Source of the DNA: Rhodospirillaceae bacterium
Lineage (GTDB): Bacteria > Pseudomonadota > Alphaproteobacteria > Rhodospirillales > Casp-alpha2
NCBI GenBank assembly: GCA_018665815.1
Contig: JABJBP010000025.1
Coordinates: 1-64,000, forward strand
Length of the DNA stretch: 64,000 nucleotides
Reading direction: 5' to 3'
The stretch's first letter is position 1. Each line of letters starts with the position of its first letter. The notes beneath the pieces are model-generated. The model did not search any database, was not told the DNA's origin, and was given only the letters and a program-made list of their open reading frames with translations. Positions 1 through 9,476 of the stretch are shown piece by piece. A program made the translations under genes and the position numbers.

Positions 1-22
1 TCCAGAATTCAGACGAATTAGG

Positions 23-50
23 AAAACCCCGCCTCGTGCGGGGTTTTTTT
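23..50 (+). terminator. Rho-independent terminator of an upstream gene
   Basis: A 10-bp perfect stem (AAAACCCCGC / GCGGGGTTTT) closes a 5-nt loop and runs into a T-tract. This is a textbook intrinsic terminator on the + strand. The gene it ends lies left of the window. Confidence 0.9.
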
Positions 51-206
51 ACGTCGCGGCCCTCAAGGTGACATACTGCTGTATGCGATCATCTTGCGCC
101 TGCATTGCAGTTGACCTAGGCTAATGTGGTTAAATCGGGGGTATGTGATAATCCCAAAGTGATACTGCGTCCGGTTGCGTAGACGGGATCACATGAGGGG
201 GGAATT

Positions 207-2591
207 GTGGCGAACAAGCGTGCCAAGCCCAGCGCTATCGCGACTGCTTTGAGCGAACAGGAGCTTATGGTCCTGTTGGGCAGTGAGGAACGTTATCGCC
301 ACATTGCCGAAATCGGTTCCGATTGGATCTGGGAAATGGATGCTGAACTCAGGTTTAGCTATTTCTCGCCGGGTTTCGAGCGTATTACCGGTATCCCTCC
401 CGAGCTTGCCATCGGCAAGACTCGCCCGGAGTTTTCATCGGATTCAATGGATAGCGAAGAATGGCTGGACCATTTCGATGATCTTGAGGCGCGGCGGGAT
501 TTTCGGAATTTTCGTTATACGTTCCTAGGCCCTGAAAGCATTGAATGTGTTTACGAGGTCAACGGTTCGCCGATTTTTGACGGTGACGGAAAATTTCTCG
601 GTTATCGGGGCACCTGCAGCGATATATCTGCTTTGGCCGAAACGGAAAAAGCGCTCAGGGCCAGTGAAAATCGCCTCAGGGATATTGTCTCTACGGCGTC
701 CGACTGGGTTTGGGAAATGGACGCTAATCTGAATTTCATTTACGTATCCGGGCGTGTTTTCGACATTGCGAATATGGACCCATCGAAATTCGTCGGTCGG
801 ACCCGGTTCGAGGCGGCCGGCGAAGAGATCATCTCGCTGTCGCCCCGCCTTTGGGAAAAGCATAGGCAGGATCTCACCAGCCGCCGGCCGTTCAAGAATT
901 TCACCTATCCAAGTTCGGACCGGGACGGCCAACGCCGCTATCTACAGATTAGCGGCAAGCCAATATTTGATGAGGTTGGGCATTTCACCGGGTACCTGGG
1001 CACCGGGACAGACGTCACCGAAATGGTTGAAGCGGAAGAACGCCTGACCACATTGATCGCCGCTATCGAACAAATGCCCGAGCGGATCGCGATTTTTGAC
1101 GATGAAGATCGATTTTTATTCACCAATCAAGCCTACAGAGATTTTAACAAAGACGTCTTTGACACCATTCAACCCGGAACGAAATTTGAAGATCATATAA
1201 GGAATGTCGCAAGCAAGGGCGGCATCACTGAGGCGGTTGGCCGCGAAGAGGCTTGGATCAACGAACGCATGGCGCGCCACCGCAACCCAACAGGGCCAGT
1301 TGAGACCCGCCGCACCGGGGATATCTGGTCGCAGATCCAAGAACACGCCTTGCCCAACGGCACGATATTGTGGAGCTCTGATATTTCCGAACGCAAGCGT
1401 ATGGAGGAAGATCTTCGTGGCGCCAAGGCCAATGCGGAACAAGCCAACAACGCCAAATCTGAATTCTTATCCGCCATGAGCCACGAATTGCGGACGCCGA
1501 TGAACGCCATCCTCGGCTTTACACAGTTGTTGAAGCTAGGATCGCCGTTGGATACCAAGCAGGCCGATTGCGTCACGCATATTCTGAACGGCGGTGGGCA
1601 TTTGCTTGAATTGATCGATCAAGTACTGGAATTGCACAAAATTGAAACCGGCAACACGGAATTTGTCCGTGAAACAGTCAATGTGGGCGAGCTCGCGAAG
1701 GAATGCCTGCAATTCATCGAAGCCAGGGCCGCCGAAAACCGGATTGAGGTCCGTAACGATACTGAACAAGACACGGCACTTTTCGCACATACGGATCGGA
1801 CGCGGTTGAAGCAGATCATTTTAAATCTTCTTTCCAACGCGGTGAAGTGCAACCGGGCCGACGGCGAAATTGTCCTCGCCTGCCGCCGGATGCCTGCTGA
1901 TGTGATAAGAGTGTCAGTCACCGATACGGGAATTGGCATCGCCGCGAATTTGCAAGATGACCTGTTTACGCCGTTTGAGCGTCTTGGCCACGAACGCGGT
2001 AATATTGAAGGCACGGGGATCGGGCTGACGATTACCAAACGGTTGGTCGAACTGTTGGGCGCCGAAATCGGGTTCATCAGCGAAGAAAACGCAGGCAGCG
2101 AATTCTGGGTTGATTTGCCGCCGGGCGACAATGGCGAGAACATAGCTGAATTCATCGGCTTCAAGGTGCCGTCAGAACAGACGATGTCGCCATCCAGCAA
2201 GGCTATTGCGCCGGTGCCGAGTGGACGACGGACGGTTCTTTACATTGAGGACAATGCGGCCAACCTCGAACTCATGCAGATGATCATTCGCGAAGAGCCC
2301 GGGCTGGAATTGATTTCCGCCGTCGATGCATATTCCGGTATTAGCCGTGCCCTCGAAAGCCGCCCTGATCTGATTTTGATGGATATCAATCTCCCCGATA
2401 TAAGCGGGATCGACGCCATGGAAAAACTGAAAGAGCATCGGGAAACTGCGGCAATTCCCGTGATCGCGGTCTCGGCGGCAGCCATGCCGCATGAAATTGA
2501 ACGGGCCTTGGATGCGGGCTTTCAGACGTATCTGACCAAGCCGATCAACGTCAACGAGGTGTTGGATGCCATTCGACGGGCGTTAGCTTAA
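207..2591 (+). CDS. PAS-domain hybrid sensor histidine kinase with C-terminal receiver
   Basis: A 794-residue soluble hybrid kinase; no membrane segment is visible, so it probably senses a cytoplasmic signal. Two similar PAS domains lie at about 25-150 and 155-280 (both contain a DW(I/V)WEMDA motif), and a third, PAS-like domain at about 285-400. HisKA follows with the phospho-accepting His near residue 426 in AMSHELRTPMNAILGF. The HATPase_c domain has an N-box (NLLSNAVK) and G-boxes (DTGIGI, GTGIGL). A receiver domain occupies about 670-794, with the phosphoacceptor Asp near 726 in LILMDINLPD and the conserved Lys in TKPI. The start is the GTG at 207, which follows a purine-rich GAGGGGGG ribosome site. 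No output domain or cognate regulator is adjacent, so phosphorelay to a separate Hpt protein or regulator is inferred. Confidence 0.95.
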   Translation: MANKRAKPSAIATALSEQELMVLLGSEERYRHIAEIGSDWIWEMDAELRFSYFSPGFERITGIPPELAIGKTRPEFSSDSMDSEEWLDHFDDLEARRDFRNFRYTFLGPESIECVYEVNGSPIFDGDGKFLGYRGTCSDISALAETEKALRASENRLRDIVSTASDWVWEMDANLNFIYVSGRVFDIANMDPSKFVGRTRFEAAGEEIISLSPRLWEKHRQDLTSRRPFKNFTYPSSDRDGQRRYLQISGKPIFDEVGHFTGYLGTGTDVTEMVEAEERLTTLIAAIEQMPERIAIFDDEDRFLFTNQAYRDFNKDVFDTIQPGTKFEDHIRNVASKGGITEAVGREEAWINERMARHRNPTGPVETRRTGDIWSQIQEHALPNGTILWSSDISERKRMEEDLRGAKANAEQANNAKSEFLSAMSHELRTPMNAILGFTQLLKLGSPLDTKQADCVTHILNGGGHLLELIDQVLELHKIETGNTEFVRETVNVGELAKECLQFIEARAAENRIEVRNDTEQDTALFAHTDRTRLKQIILNLLSNAVKCNRADGEIVLACRRMPADVIRVSVTDTGIGIAANLQDDLFTPFERLGHERGNIEGTGIGLTITKRLVELLGAEIGFISEENAGSEFWVDLPPGDNGENIAEFIGFKVPSEQTMSPSSKAIAPVPSGRRTVLYIEDNAANLELMQMIIREEPGLELISAVDAYSGISRALESRPDLILMDINLPDISGIDAMEKLKEHRETAAIPVIAVSAAAMPHEIERALDAGFQTYLTKPINVNEVLDAIRRALA

Positions 2592-2637
2592 ACGGGGCGT
2601 AACGGCCAATTAGACAGATTGTGGAAGACGTCGGTTT

Positions 2638-3231
2638 TTAGGCGCCGACATCAACGATTGAGCCGCGTGGTGTGTCTTCGGTACGTTGCGGTGCTTCGCC
2701 GACCCGGCTGACGCTGGAACGCAGATCTGCCTGTTGGCGAATTTCGGAAGCGCGCTCGGCGGCTCGGCGTTCCGTCAGCCGGCCTTCGCGGTCAATCAGG
2801 GCTTGGCGAAGATCTTCGGCGCGCTGTGCCAGGGTGTCGATTTCAATGGCGTCGTTGCGGGCCCCGGCGATGTCGCGCACCAACAAGTTCTCACCGACTT
2901 GCCGGTTGTCGCGGGTTTCGTTCAATACAATCTGGACTTGATCCTGGCCGCGCTCAAACAAGGTGTCATTGGCAATAACGTCGAGAATTTGCTGCTGTAC
3001 ACCCAGTTCACGATCTTGGCTTTGCTCAAATTCAAGATCACCGCGGCGGTCGCGGACACGCTGTTCAGCTAGGCGAACCTGTTCCGTGGTCACTTGGCGG
3101 ATACGCTGGGCCTCGGCAGTTGCCCGTTCGCGCACCGCTACGACCTCGGCGCGTTGGTCGTCGCGCACCCTGAGCGCGTCCTGAACAAGCCTGGCACGTT
3201 GGCCGGCGGATACGGAGGCTATTTCTGACAT
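2638..3231 (-). CDS. Hypothetical Arg/Glu-rich coiled-coil protein
   Basis: A 197-residue, highly charged protein dominated by long helical stretches with heptad-like spacing (RVRDDQRAEVVAVRERATAE, LAQRAEDLRQALIDREGRL). It has no cysteine cluster, signal peptide or membrane segment. I do not recognise a family. It is convergent with the sensor kinase (46 bp apart) and is followed on its upstream side by an A/T-rich stretch that could hold its promoter. Composition and an ATG start support a real gene, but function is unknown; a structural or scaffolding role is only a guess. Confidence 0.6.
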   Translation of the reverse strand: MSEIASVSAGQRARLVQDALRVRDDQRAEVVAVRERATAEAQRIRQVTTEQVRLAEQRVRDRRGDLEFEQSQDRELGVQQQILDVIANDTLFERGQDQVQIVLNETRDNRQVGENLLVRDIAGARNDAIEIDTLAQRAEDLRQALIDREGRLTERRAAERASEIRQQADLRSSVSRVGEAPQRTEDTPRGSIVDVGA

Positions 3232-3419
3232 GGCCTAGACAAAATTACCCTTAATAACCCGTTAATATTATACAAATCCGCCAAAAATTTCAACTGCATA
3301 TGCCTTTTCGGGCGTTCAGAGGCCGGCTATCCAATCGATCATGCCCGTCATTCGACACGTCGGTTGAAGACGGAAAAGGACCGCCCTCGCCTTTAACGGC
3401 ATGGTGCGGCCCTTCCCTC

Positions 3420-3479
3420 AAGACTCCCTGGGAAACATCGGGGTCTTTTAATTTATTCGGGTGTCACGTCACCCGTTTT
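3420..3479 (+). terminator. Two tandem + strand terminator-like hairpins in a gene-free interval
   Basis: In the 281-bp gap between the coiled-coil gene and grxD, two hairpins each run into T-tracts on the + strand: AAGACTCC/GGGGTCTT (3420-3447, followed by TTAATTTATT) and CGGGTG/CACCCG (3458-3475, followed by TTTTG). No protein gene on the + strand lies directly upstream, so they may end a small RNA that starts near 3275. On the minus strand neither hairpin is followed by Ts, so they do not suit grxD. Confidence 0.4.
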
Positions 3480-3512
3480 GTTGTTTCCCGGGCTGTTTCC
3501 CAGGTTGAATTC

Positions 3513-3848
3513 TTACTCGGCAGTCGCGACGGCTTTTTCTTCGAAAAGCTTTTCCAGTTCGCCGGTTTCCGCCATTTCGCGGACGATATCACAGCCGCCG
3601 ACAAATTCGCCTTTGACATAAAGCTGCGGGATCGTCGGCCAATTGGAAAACTGTTTGATACCGTCGCGGATTTCCATGTCTTCTAGGACGTCGACGCCCT
3701 TGAATTTGACCTGCAAGGTGGACAGAACTTGGCTGACGGCTGCCGAGAAACCGCATTGCGGAAACATCGGGTTGCCCTTCATGAACAAAACGACGTCGTT
3801 GCCGTCGATTTCACCTTGAATGCGGTCGAATGTGGGATTGTCGGTCAT
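3513..3848 (-). CDS. grxD: Monothiol glutaredoxin, Grx4 family
   Basis: A 111-residue monothiol glutaredoxin with the CGFS active site at about residues 32-35 (FPQCGFSAAV) and the family's WPTIPQLYVKGEFVGGCDI glutathione/Fe-S binding region. Members coordinate a [2Fe-2S] cluster with glutathione and deliver or sense Fe-S/iron together with BolA. The start used here is the ATG at 3848, preceded by AAAGGAAG; an upstream in-frame extension would overlap bolA and has no family similarity. It lies 16 bp downstream of bolA and is surely co-transcribed with it. Confidence 0.95.
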   Translation of the reverse strand: MTDNPTFDRIQGEIDGNDVVLFMKGNPMFPQCGFSAAVSQVLSTLQVKFKGVDVLEDMEIRDGIKQFSNWPTIPQLYVKGEFVGGCDIVREMAETGELEKLFEEKAVATAE

Positions 3849-3864
3849 GATACTTCCTTTAACG

Positions 3865-4107
3865 TTAGTCGGCGTCTTCCGGCGTGCTGGTCTGGAGAGC
3901 AAGCGCGTGCAATTCACCCCCCATGCGGCCCTGAAGCGCCTGATAAACCATTTGATGTTGTTGTACACGGCTTTTGCCGGCGAAAGCCGGTGAGATCACA
4001 TATGCTGCGTAGTGATCGCCGTCGCCGCGTAAATCCTCAATGGTGACTTGGGCGTCGGGGACGCCTTCTTTGATAAGGCTTTCAATTTCTGCAGCAGCCA
4101 TTGCCAT
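3865..4107 (-). CDS. bolA: BolA family protein
   Basis: An 80-residue BolA-like protein. The fold's signature is visible in the C-terminal half (FAGKSRVQQHQMVYQAL, then GGELHALAL), including the His of the QQHQMVY helix that helps ligate the Fe-S cluster shared with a CGFS glutaredoxin. It sits directly upstream of grxD in the classic bolA-grxD pair, which in many alphaproteobacteria directly follows purL. Here purL is about 7 kb away. Confidence 0.93.
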   Translation of the reverse strand: MAMAAAEIESLIKEGVPDAQVTIEDLRGDGDHYAAYVISPAFAGKSRVQQHQMVYQALQGRMGGELHALALQTSTPEDAD

Positions 4108-4235
4108 GTTAATCGGCCCCTATTTTATCTGTCGCAGGCAGTCCAACGTCTGCCCAATTGCCTGATCCATGGATATGGCCATATCCGTCGGCAGGGTCAA
4201 CCCCTGTCGGCATATGGTTATAGCGCCGACGACGC

Positions 4236-5524
4236 TCAAATCTGATCAGCAAAGTAGCGGCTAACCAAGCCAAATCGTTCGCGCCGCATGGTGTCTGGGA
4301 AGCTGCGCATGAAATCCTTCAATAGTCCGTTATTCAAAAATAAGTCCGACCGTTGGTAAATAGCAGCCAGCAGAGGCAAATCGACATCTTTGCCGTGTTG
4401 ATAGTCGGCAAAGGTCTTGGCGGCGTTACCGCCTTGTTCGGCAATTTGGCGAATCGCATTGATCTGCTTTCCCATTGAACCTGCAGTTCGCGCAATGAGG
4501 CTCATTAATGTCTTGTTGTCGGCGTCCGTTGGCGCCTGAAATTGTTCGTCCGACGCGGTTATCTTTTGCCAAATGTCCTTGGCTAGCGCGTTCGCCGCAT
4601 CAATACGTGCAACCTCAATTTCCCAATCTTCAAGGCTCATGACTTCGCCCATCCATCCGGGTTTCGGTTTTTCTTTTTTAAGGCCGCCGAACAGGCCTTT
4701 TTTCCCCTGAGCCGCCGGTTTTTCGGCGGCTCTTGGCGAACCGTCAACTCCTCCCAGGTTTTTTGCCAGGCATTCCAGATGGTTTCGCGGTTTTTCCGTT
4801 CTTCCATGCCGGCGCAGATGAAATCTACCTGCTCTTCGGCCGCCAATCGCTCGGCTTGGCGGACAAAAGGGTGGCATGGTCGTAACATGGCAGGCGCAAA
4901 GTGCACGATTATCAGCGCGCCGAACCTCTCGGCGAACGCCTCGGACAACGCGAAAGGCAGCGGCTGTCCATCAACTGGTGTCTGCGGCACGCCCTCACGA
5001 AGGACCTCAAGACGGCGTTCGATCATGTAAGAGAATGCCATGACAAACGCATCTTCCGCCGTTGCCGGGATGTTGCGCCGAATTTCATCACTGCGGATGG
5101 CCGATGTTTCGCTCAAGACGGCGCGCCGTTCTTCCAATTCATCGGCCTCGGTTTTTTCCCGCTCCAGTCTGTCTGCGTGGGCGTCGGCGCGGGCAATTCG
5201 GTTTTCCTTGATATCGCGCATCAGCAATGAGATCGCCATTTTTCTGGGCTCCATTGCATAGCCCTCACCGGGGTCCTTATCGGTGGCCATGATGGCGTTT
5301 AATTCGCGTTCGAACTCAACCCGGTTGCTAGCGTCGTCACCGCGGCTGAACAGGCTGCGAATGATAATTTTTGAACAACGCAGTAATCCGTCCGGCGTTG
5401 ACGCTTGCTCGATCATCGCAATCAATCCGGTATCGGGCCTCTCGAAAACATCTTCCCAGGCAAGGGTCTTTTTACGGGCCTGGGGCCAGGTGTCCTTGGG
5501 TGGCGGAATAGCGGTTTCTGTCAT
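4236..5524 (-). pseudogene. Conserved hypothetical gene split by a frameshift
   Basis: Two overlapping frames read as one gene. The upstream frame begins at the ATG at 5524 (residues MTETAIPPPKDTWPQ) and is fluent to about 4745 (NAWQKTWEELTV). It then degenerates into basic low-complexity sequence and stops at 4637. The -1 frame becomes fluent from about 4735 (AAEKPAAQGKKGLFGGLKK, then GWMGEVMSLEDWEIEVARI) and runs to 4236. Joined, they give a soluble helical protein of about 425 residues of unknown function. The switch point coincides with a perfect 8-bp inverted repeat around an A5 tract (4710-4731). Either a 1-nt indel or recoding would explain this. An alternative is two overlapping genes, with the second starting at the ATG in GWMGEVMSL. 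Confidence 0.6.
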
Positions 5525-5675
5525 GGCGGCGTGTCCGGAAGTCTCCCCGCCCGAAGTTTAACGGATTGGCGCGCCAATGAGGAGTCGTCCAGGCGGTGCC
5601 AGCCCCTGACACACCTTGCCGCTAGCGTGGTGCTCGTCTAATCATAGCTGCGGGGCGCAACCCGGGAGGATCAAC

Positions 5676-7814
5676 GTGGCCGCCTATTCACTCGGCATCG
5701 ATATCGGCGGTACTTTCACCGATATCGTCGCCTTCGATCACGCCAGCGGCCGGCAGATGAGCCGCAAGGTTTTGACCTCGCACGATGATCCGGCGCGTGC
5801 CGTGATGGCGGGAATTGATGCGGTGATGGAAATGCATGGGCTGGCCGCCGCGGATTGCCGGCGTCTGGTTCACGCGACCACCCTGTTCACCAACGCCTTG
5901 ATCGAACGTAAGGGCGCGAAAACCGGTCTGATCACCACCCAGGGGTTTCGTGATGTGTTGGAAATCGGCCGCGAGCGCAAGTACGGGCTTTATGATTTGG
6001 CGATCTCAAAGCCCGCGCCGTTGGTCCCCCGCGATCGGCGCCTCGAAGCGATTGAACGTATCGATGTGGACGGCAATGTGGTCGTCGAATTGGATCATGC
6101 GGATGTGCTGAAGCAGGCCGATCGGCTTGTTGCCGCCGGAGTCACGTCCGTGGCCGTCGTCTTTTTGCATGCTTACGCCGATGGGACGCATGAGCGCCAG
6201 GCGATCGATATCATCAGTGCCGCCCACCCCAGCCTCAGTCTTTCCGCATCGCATGATGTGGCGCCCGAAATCCGCGAGTTTGAGCGGACATCGACGACCG
6301 TTGCCAACGCCTACATCAAGCCATTGGCCGAACGCTATTTGGAAGCACTGGCCGATCAGGCGGCGGCGCGGGGGATTGCTACGCCGCTGCATATGATGCT
6401 GTCGGCGGGCGGCCTCACGCATTTGGAAGAAGCCAAACGGGTGCCCGTGGAAATGCTGGAATCGGGGCCGGCGGCGGGGGCCTTGGCTGCGGCGTACTTC
6501 GGCGCGGCCTCAGATGATGGCGTCGGTGCGGATGATTTACTGGCTTTTGATATGGGCGGCACGACCGCGAAACTGGCCTTGGTCGAGGGCGGCGAGCCGC
6601 GTACCGCCTATGGATTTGAGGCGGCGCGCGAAAAACGGTTCGCCGAAGGCAGCGGGTTGCCGATTCGTATATCGACCGTGGAACTGATTGAAATCGGTGC
6701 TGGCGGCGGCTCCATTGCCAGATTGGATGCGGCGGGGTTATTGAAAGTCGGGCCGGAGAGCGCGGGTTCCGATCCTGGGCCGGCGAGTTACGGTGCCGGG
6801 GGCACGCAACCGACCGTGACCGACGCCGATCTGGCGCTGGGATATCTGGATTCTGAGGGGTTCGCCGGCGGCGATGTCACGATCGATCTGGCTGCCGGTG
6901 ACGCGGCCATCAGCGGTTTGGCGGATCAGGTGAGCATGGCGCCGCTCGCCTTAGCCTGGGGAATCCACGACATTGTCAACGAAAGCATGGCCAGCGCGGC
7001 CCGCGTTCATATCGCCGAGCGCGGCCGTGATCCGCGTGGATACAGTCTGTTGTGTACCGGTGGTGCTGGGCCCGTGCATGCCTACGGCGTGGCCGCTAAA
7101 TTGGGACTAAAGCGGATCATCTGCCCGCCTTCCGCGGGGGTTGCGTCGGCGCTGGGCCTATTGGTGGCGCCGGCTCGTGTCGACCGAGTGGCGACCATCG
7201 GGCTAAATCTGGAAACCGATGATCCGGCCAAACTGGAAGCCGTCTTCCAGCGCCTTGAAGCGGAAGCACGCGGTGTCATCGCCGACACCGGATTGGCGGA
7301 GAATGATGTTGAATTTCACCGGCTTGCCGATGGGCGGTTCGTTGGCCAGGGATTTGATCTGGTGATCCCCTTGCCGCCCGGGCCCTATGACCTTGCCGAC
7401 AAGCGGGCTGTGCGCGCACAGCTGCTGGCGGCATTTGAGCGCGGCTACCGCGAACGCTTTAACCGTACACCGCCGGATGTGGCGGTGGAATTCATCAATG
7501 CCCGGCTGTCGGCGCGCGCCCCGGCGCCGGTTCCGGAAATGGAACCGCCCTCGAGCCCGCGCGCCGACGACAGTGCGCAGATCGGCACAAGGCCCGCGTA
7601 CTTCCCGGAATTCGGCGGGTTCACTGAGGTGCCCGTTTTCGATCGGCAACAATTGGCTGGTGGGCAAAAATTGTGCGGCCCGGTGATCATTGCCGATGCC
7701 GGCTCGACGCTGATCGCCGGCCCGGGGGCAGCTATTGCGGTGATGGAGAACGGCAATATTCACGTAGATCTGCCGGCGAGAAAACAGGCGGTTGAGGGGG
7801 TGGGGGATGGCTGA
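5676..7814 (+). CDS. hyuA: Hydantoinase/oxoprolinase subunit A
   Basis: A 712-residue ATP-dependent amidohydrolase subunit of the HyuA/oxoprolinase family, which opens cyclic amides (hydantoins, 5-oxoproline) or carboxylates ketones. The N-terminal ASKHA nucleotide-binding motif is GIDIGGTFTDIVAFD. The second phosphate-binding region (LAFDMGGTTAKLALV) and the family motif GPGSDPGPASYG-like (SAGSDPGPASYGAGG) are present. The start is the GTG at 5676, behind a strong GGGAGGA; an upstream extension of 20 codons is rejected. It overlaps hyuB by 8 nt, so the two are translationally coupled. The substrate cannot be told from sequence alone. Confidence 0.93.
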   Translation: MAAYSLGIDIGGTFTDIVAFDHASGRQMSRKVLTSHDDPARAVMAGIDAVMEMHGLAAADCRRLVHATTLFTNALIERKGAKTGLITTQGFRDVLEIGRERKYGLYDLAISKPAPLVPRDRRLEAIERIDVDGNVVVELDHADVLKQADRLVAAGVTSVAVVFLHAYADGTHERQAIDIISAAHPSLSLSASHDVAPEIREFERTSTTVANAYIKPLAERYLEALADQAAARGIATPLHMMLSAGGLTHLEEAKRVPVEMLESGPAAGALAAAYFGAASDDGVGADDLLAFDMGGTTAKLALVEGGEPRTAYGFEAAREKRFAEGSGLPIRISTVELIEIGAGGGSIARLDAAGLLKVGPESAGSDPGPASYGAGGTQPTVTDADLALGYLDSEGFAGGDVTIDLAAGDAAISGLADQVSMAPLALAWGIHDIVNESMASAARVHIAERGRDPRGYSLLCTGGAGPVHAYGVAAKLGLKRIICPPSAGVASALGLLVAPARVDRVATIGLNLETDDPAKLEAVFQRLEAEARGVIADTGLAENDVEFHRLADGRFVGQGFDLVIPLPPGPYDLADKRAVRAQLLAAFERGYRERFNRTPPDVAVEFINARLSARAPAPVPEMEPPSSPRADDSAQIGTRPAYFPEFGGFTEVPVFDRQQLAGGQKLCGPVIIADAGSTLIAGPGAAIAVMENGNIHVDLPARKQAVEGVGDG

Positions 7815-9441
7815 AAAGAAGAACACCGCCACTGGGGACTTTGATGCCGTTATTTTGGAAATCCTCTGGACCCGATTGATTTCCATTGTCGATGAGGGTG
7901 CCAAGGCTATCGTCCGCACGGCATTTTCAACCTTGTCGAACGAAGCCAATGATTTCGCCTGCGTGCTGACCGATGCGCGCGGCCGCTCGCTGGCTCAAAA
8001 TTCAGGCTCAATCCCGTCTTTCATTGCCACTTTGCCGGCGACCGTGCGGCATTTCCTTGATGCCATCGGCGCGGAGAACATGCGCCCCGGCGATATTCTG
8101 ATTACCAATGATCCGTGGAAGGGCACCGGGCATCTGCCCGATGTTTGCATCGTTCAGCCGGTGTTTTTTGGTGCGCGTCTGGTGGCCTTTGCCGCGACGA
8201 CGTCCCACGTTCCCGATATCGGTGGCCGCATCCGGGCCTTGGAAGCCCGCGAAATTTATGAAGAAGGCCTGCAGATCCCTCTGACCAAGCTGTCCGATGG
8301 CGGCGTAATTAACGACCAATTGGTCGACATCATCCGTCTCAATGTCCGCACGCCTGACCAGACCATGGGCGATATCTGGGCCCAGGTCGGCGCCGGCGGG
8401 CTGATGGCGGATCGATTGCTGGCGATGATGTCTGATTACAGCCTCGCTGACCTCACGGGCCTAGCCGACGAATTGTTCCGGCGTTGCGAGGTGGCCATGC
8501 GCGCCGCCATCTCTGCGGTGCCGGACGGCGTTTATGGTTACGTCATGGAAACCGACGGCATGGATATCGCGTTCCGCTATGAGGTCGCGCTGAGCATTGA
8601 AGGTGATGCCATCAGCGCCGATTTCACCGGCATCACGGCGGCTCAGCCCCGTGCGATCAATTGCCCGATGACCTATACCTATGCCATGACCGCTTACGCG
8701 GTGAAATGCGCGTTGCTGCCCGATCTTGCCAACAACGACGGCATGTTCCGCCCAATTACCGTGACGGCGCCGGAAGACTGCCTGGTCAATCCGCGTTATC
8801 CTGCCGCCGTCTCGGCCCGCGCCGGCACCGGGCATTACGTGCCGGTTGTCGTCTTTGGCGCCTTGGGTCAGGCGGTACCGGACCGTGTCATGGCGGGCGC
8901 CGGCTCGCCCCTGTGGGCGATCACCCAGACAGGACACCGTGATGACGGTAGCGCTTATGCCAATGTCTTGTTTTTCAATGGCGGAATGGGCGCGCTGGCG
9001 GACAAAGACGGCGAAAGCTGTCTGAGCTGGCCCTCGAATATTTCATCAACCCCGGTTGAGGTTGCCGAGCGCAACGCACCTTTGCTGATCCGTGAAAAGA
9101 AACTGCGTCCGGGCTCGGGCGGCGCCGGACGCCATCGCGGCGGCCTGGGCCAGGACGTGGAGATGGTCTGCACGTCCGAGCGGCCGATCGCCATGATGTT
9201 CATGGCCGAGCGCACTCGCGTGCCCGCGCCGGGCTTTGCCGGCGGTGGGCAGGGCGGCCTCGGCAGCGTTGAAATCAACGGTGAGGCCGTCAATCACCGG
9301 ACTCAGCATATCTTGCAAAAAGGTGACGTGGTGGTCGTGCGCACGCCCGGCGGTGGCGGCTATGGGGTGGCCGCTGAGCGATCCGGAAGCGCAGTTGAGG
9401 TCGATGCGGCGCGCGGGTATGCATCCGACAATGAGCATTGA
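7807..9441 (+). CDS. hyuB: Hydantoinase/oxoprolinase subunit B
   Basis: The B subunit partner of the preceding gene, about 544 residues from the ATG at 7807, which is embedded in the end of hyuA (ATGGCTGA). Family signatures include NEANDFACVLTDARGRSLAQ, the metal-site region NDPWKGTGHLPDV, and the Gly-rich C-terminal stretch RPGSGGAGRHRGGLGQD. A and B subunits assemble into a cytoplasmic complex that couples ATP hydrolysis to ring opening. It is convergent with the thiamine-diphosphate enzyme, with 35 bp between the stop codons. Confidence 0.93.
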   Translation: MAEKKNTATGDFDAVILEILWTRLISIVDEGAKAIVRTAFSTLSNEANDFACVLTDARGRSLAQNSGSIPSFIATLPATVRHFLDAIGAENMRPGDILITNDPWKGTGHLPDVCIVQPVFFGARLVAFAATTSHVPDIGGRIRALEAREIYEEGLQIPLTKLSDGGVINDQLVDIIRLNVRTPDQTMGDIWAQVGAGGLMADRLLAMMSDYSLADLTGLADELFRRCEVAMRAAISAVPDGVYGYVMETDGMDIAFRYEVALSIEGDAISADFTGITAAQPRAINCPMTYTYAMTAYAVKCALLPDLANNDGMFRPITVTAPEDCLVNPRYPAAVSARAGTGHYVPVVVFGALGQAVPDRVMAGAGSPLWAITQTGHRDDGSAYANVLFFNGGMGALADKDGESCLSWPSNISSTPVEVAERNAPLLIREKKLRPGSGGAGRHRGGLGQDVEMVCTSERPIAMMFMAERTRVPAPGFAGGGQGGLGSVEINGEAVNHRTQHILQKGDVVVVRTPGGGGYGVAAERSGSAVEVDAARGYASDNEH

Positions 9442-9476
9442 ACGGCCGCTAATTTTCATTGGCCAATTGAGAAGGA

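Noticed and set aside
72-85. Short dyad CATAC-TGCT-GTATG upstream of the sensor kinase as an operator
   Set aside because: Only 5-bp arms and no convincing promoter elements around it; too weak to list.
3300-3686. Plus-strand ORF of 128 codons overlapping grxD
   Set aside because: It crosses two terminator-like hairpins and then reads antisense to grxD; no ribosome site.
7203-7949. 248-codon minus-strand ORF across hyuA/hyuB, with similar long antisense ORFs at 9936-10967, 12707-13489 and 22174-23178
   Set aside because: They lie wholly opposite well-supported genes, have composition typical of reverse-frame reading in GC-rich DNA, and show no family motif.
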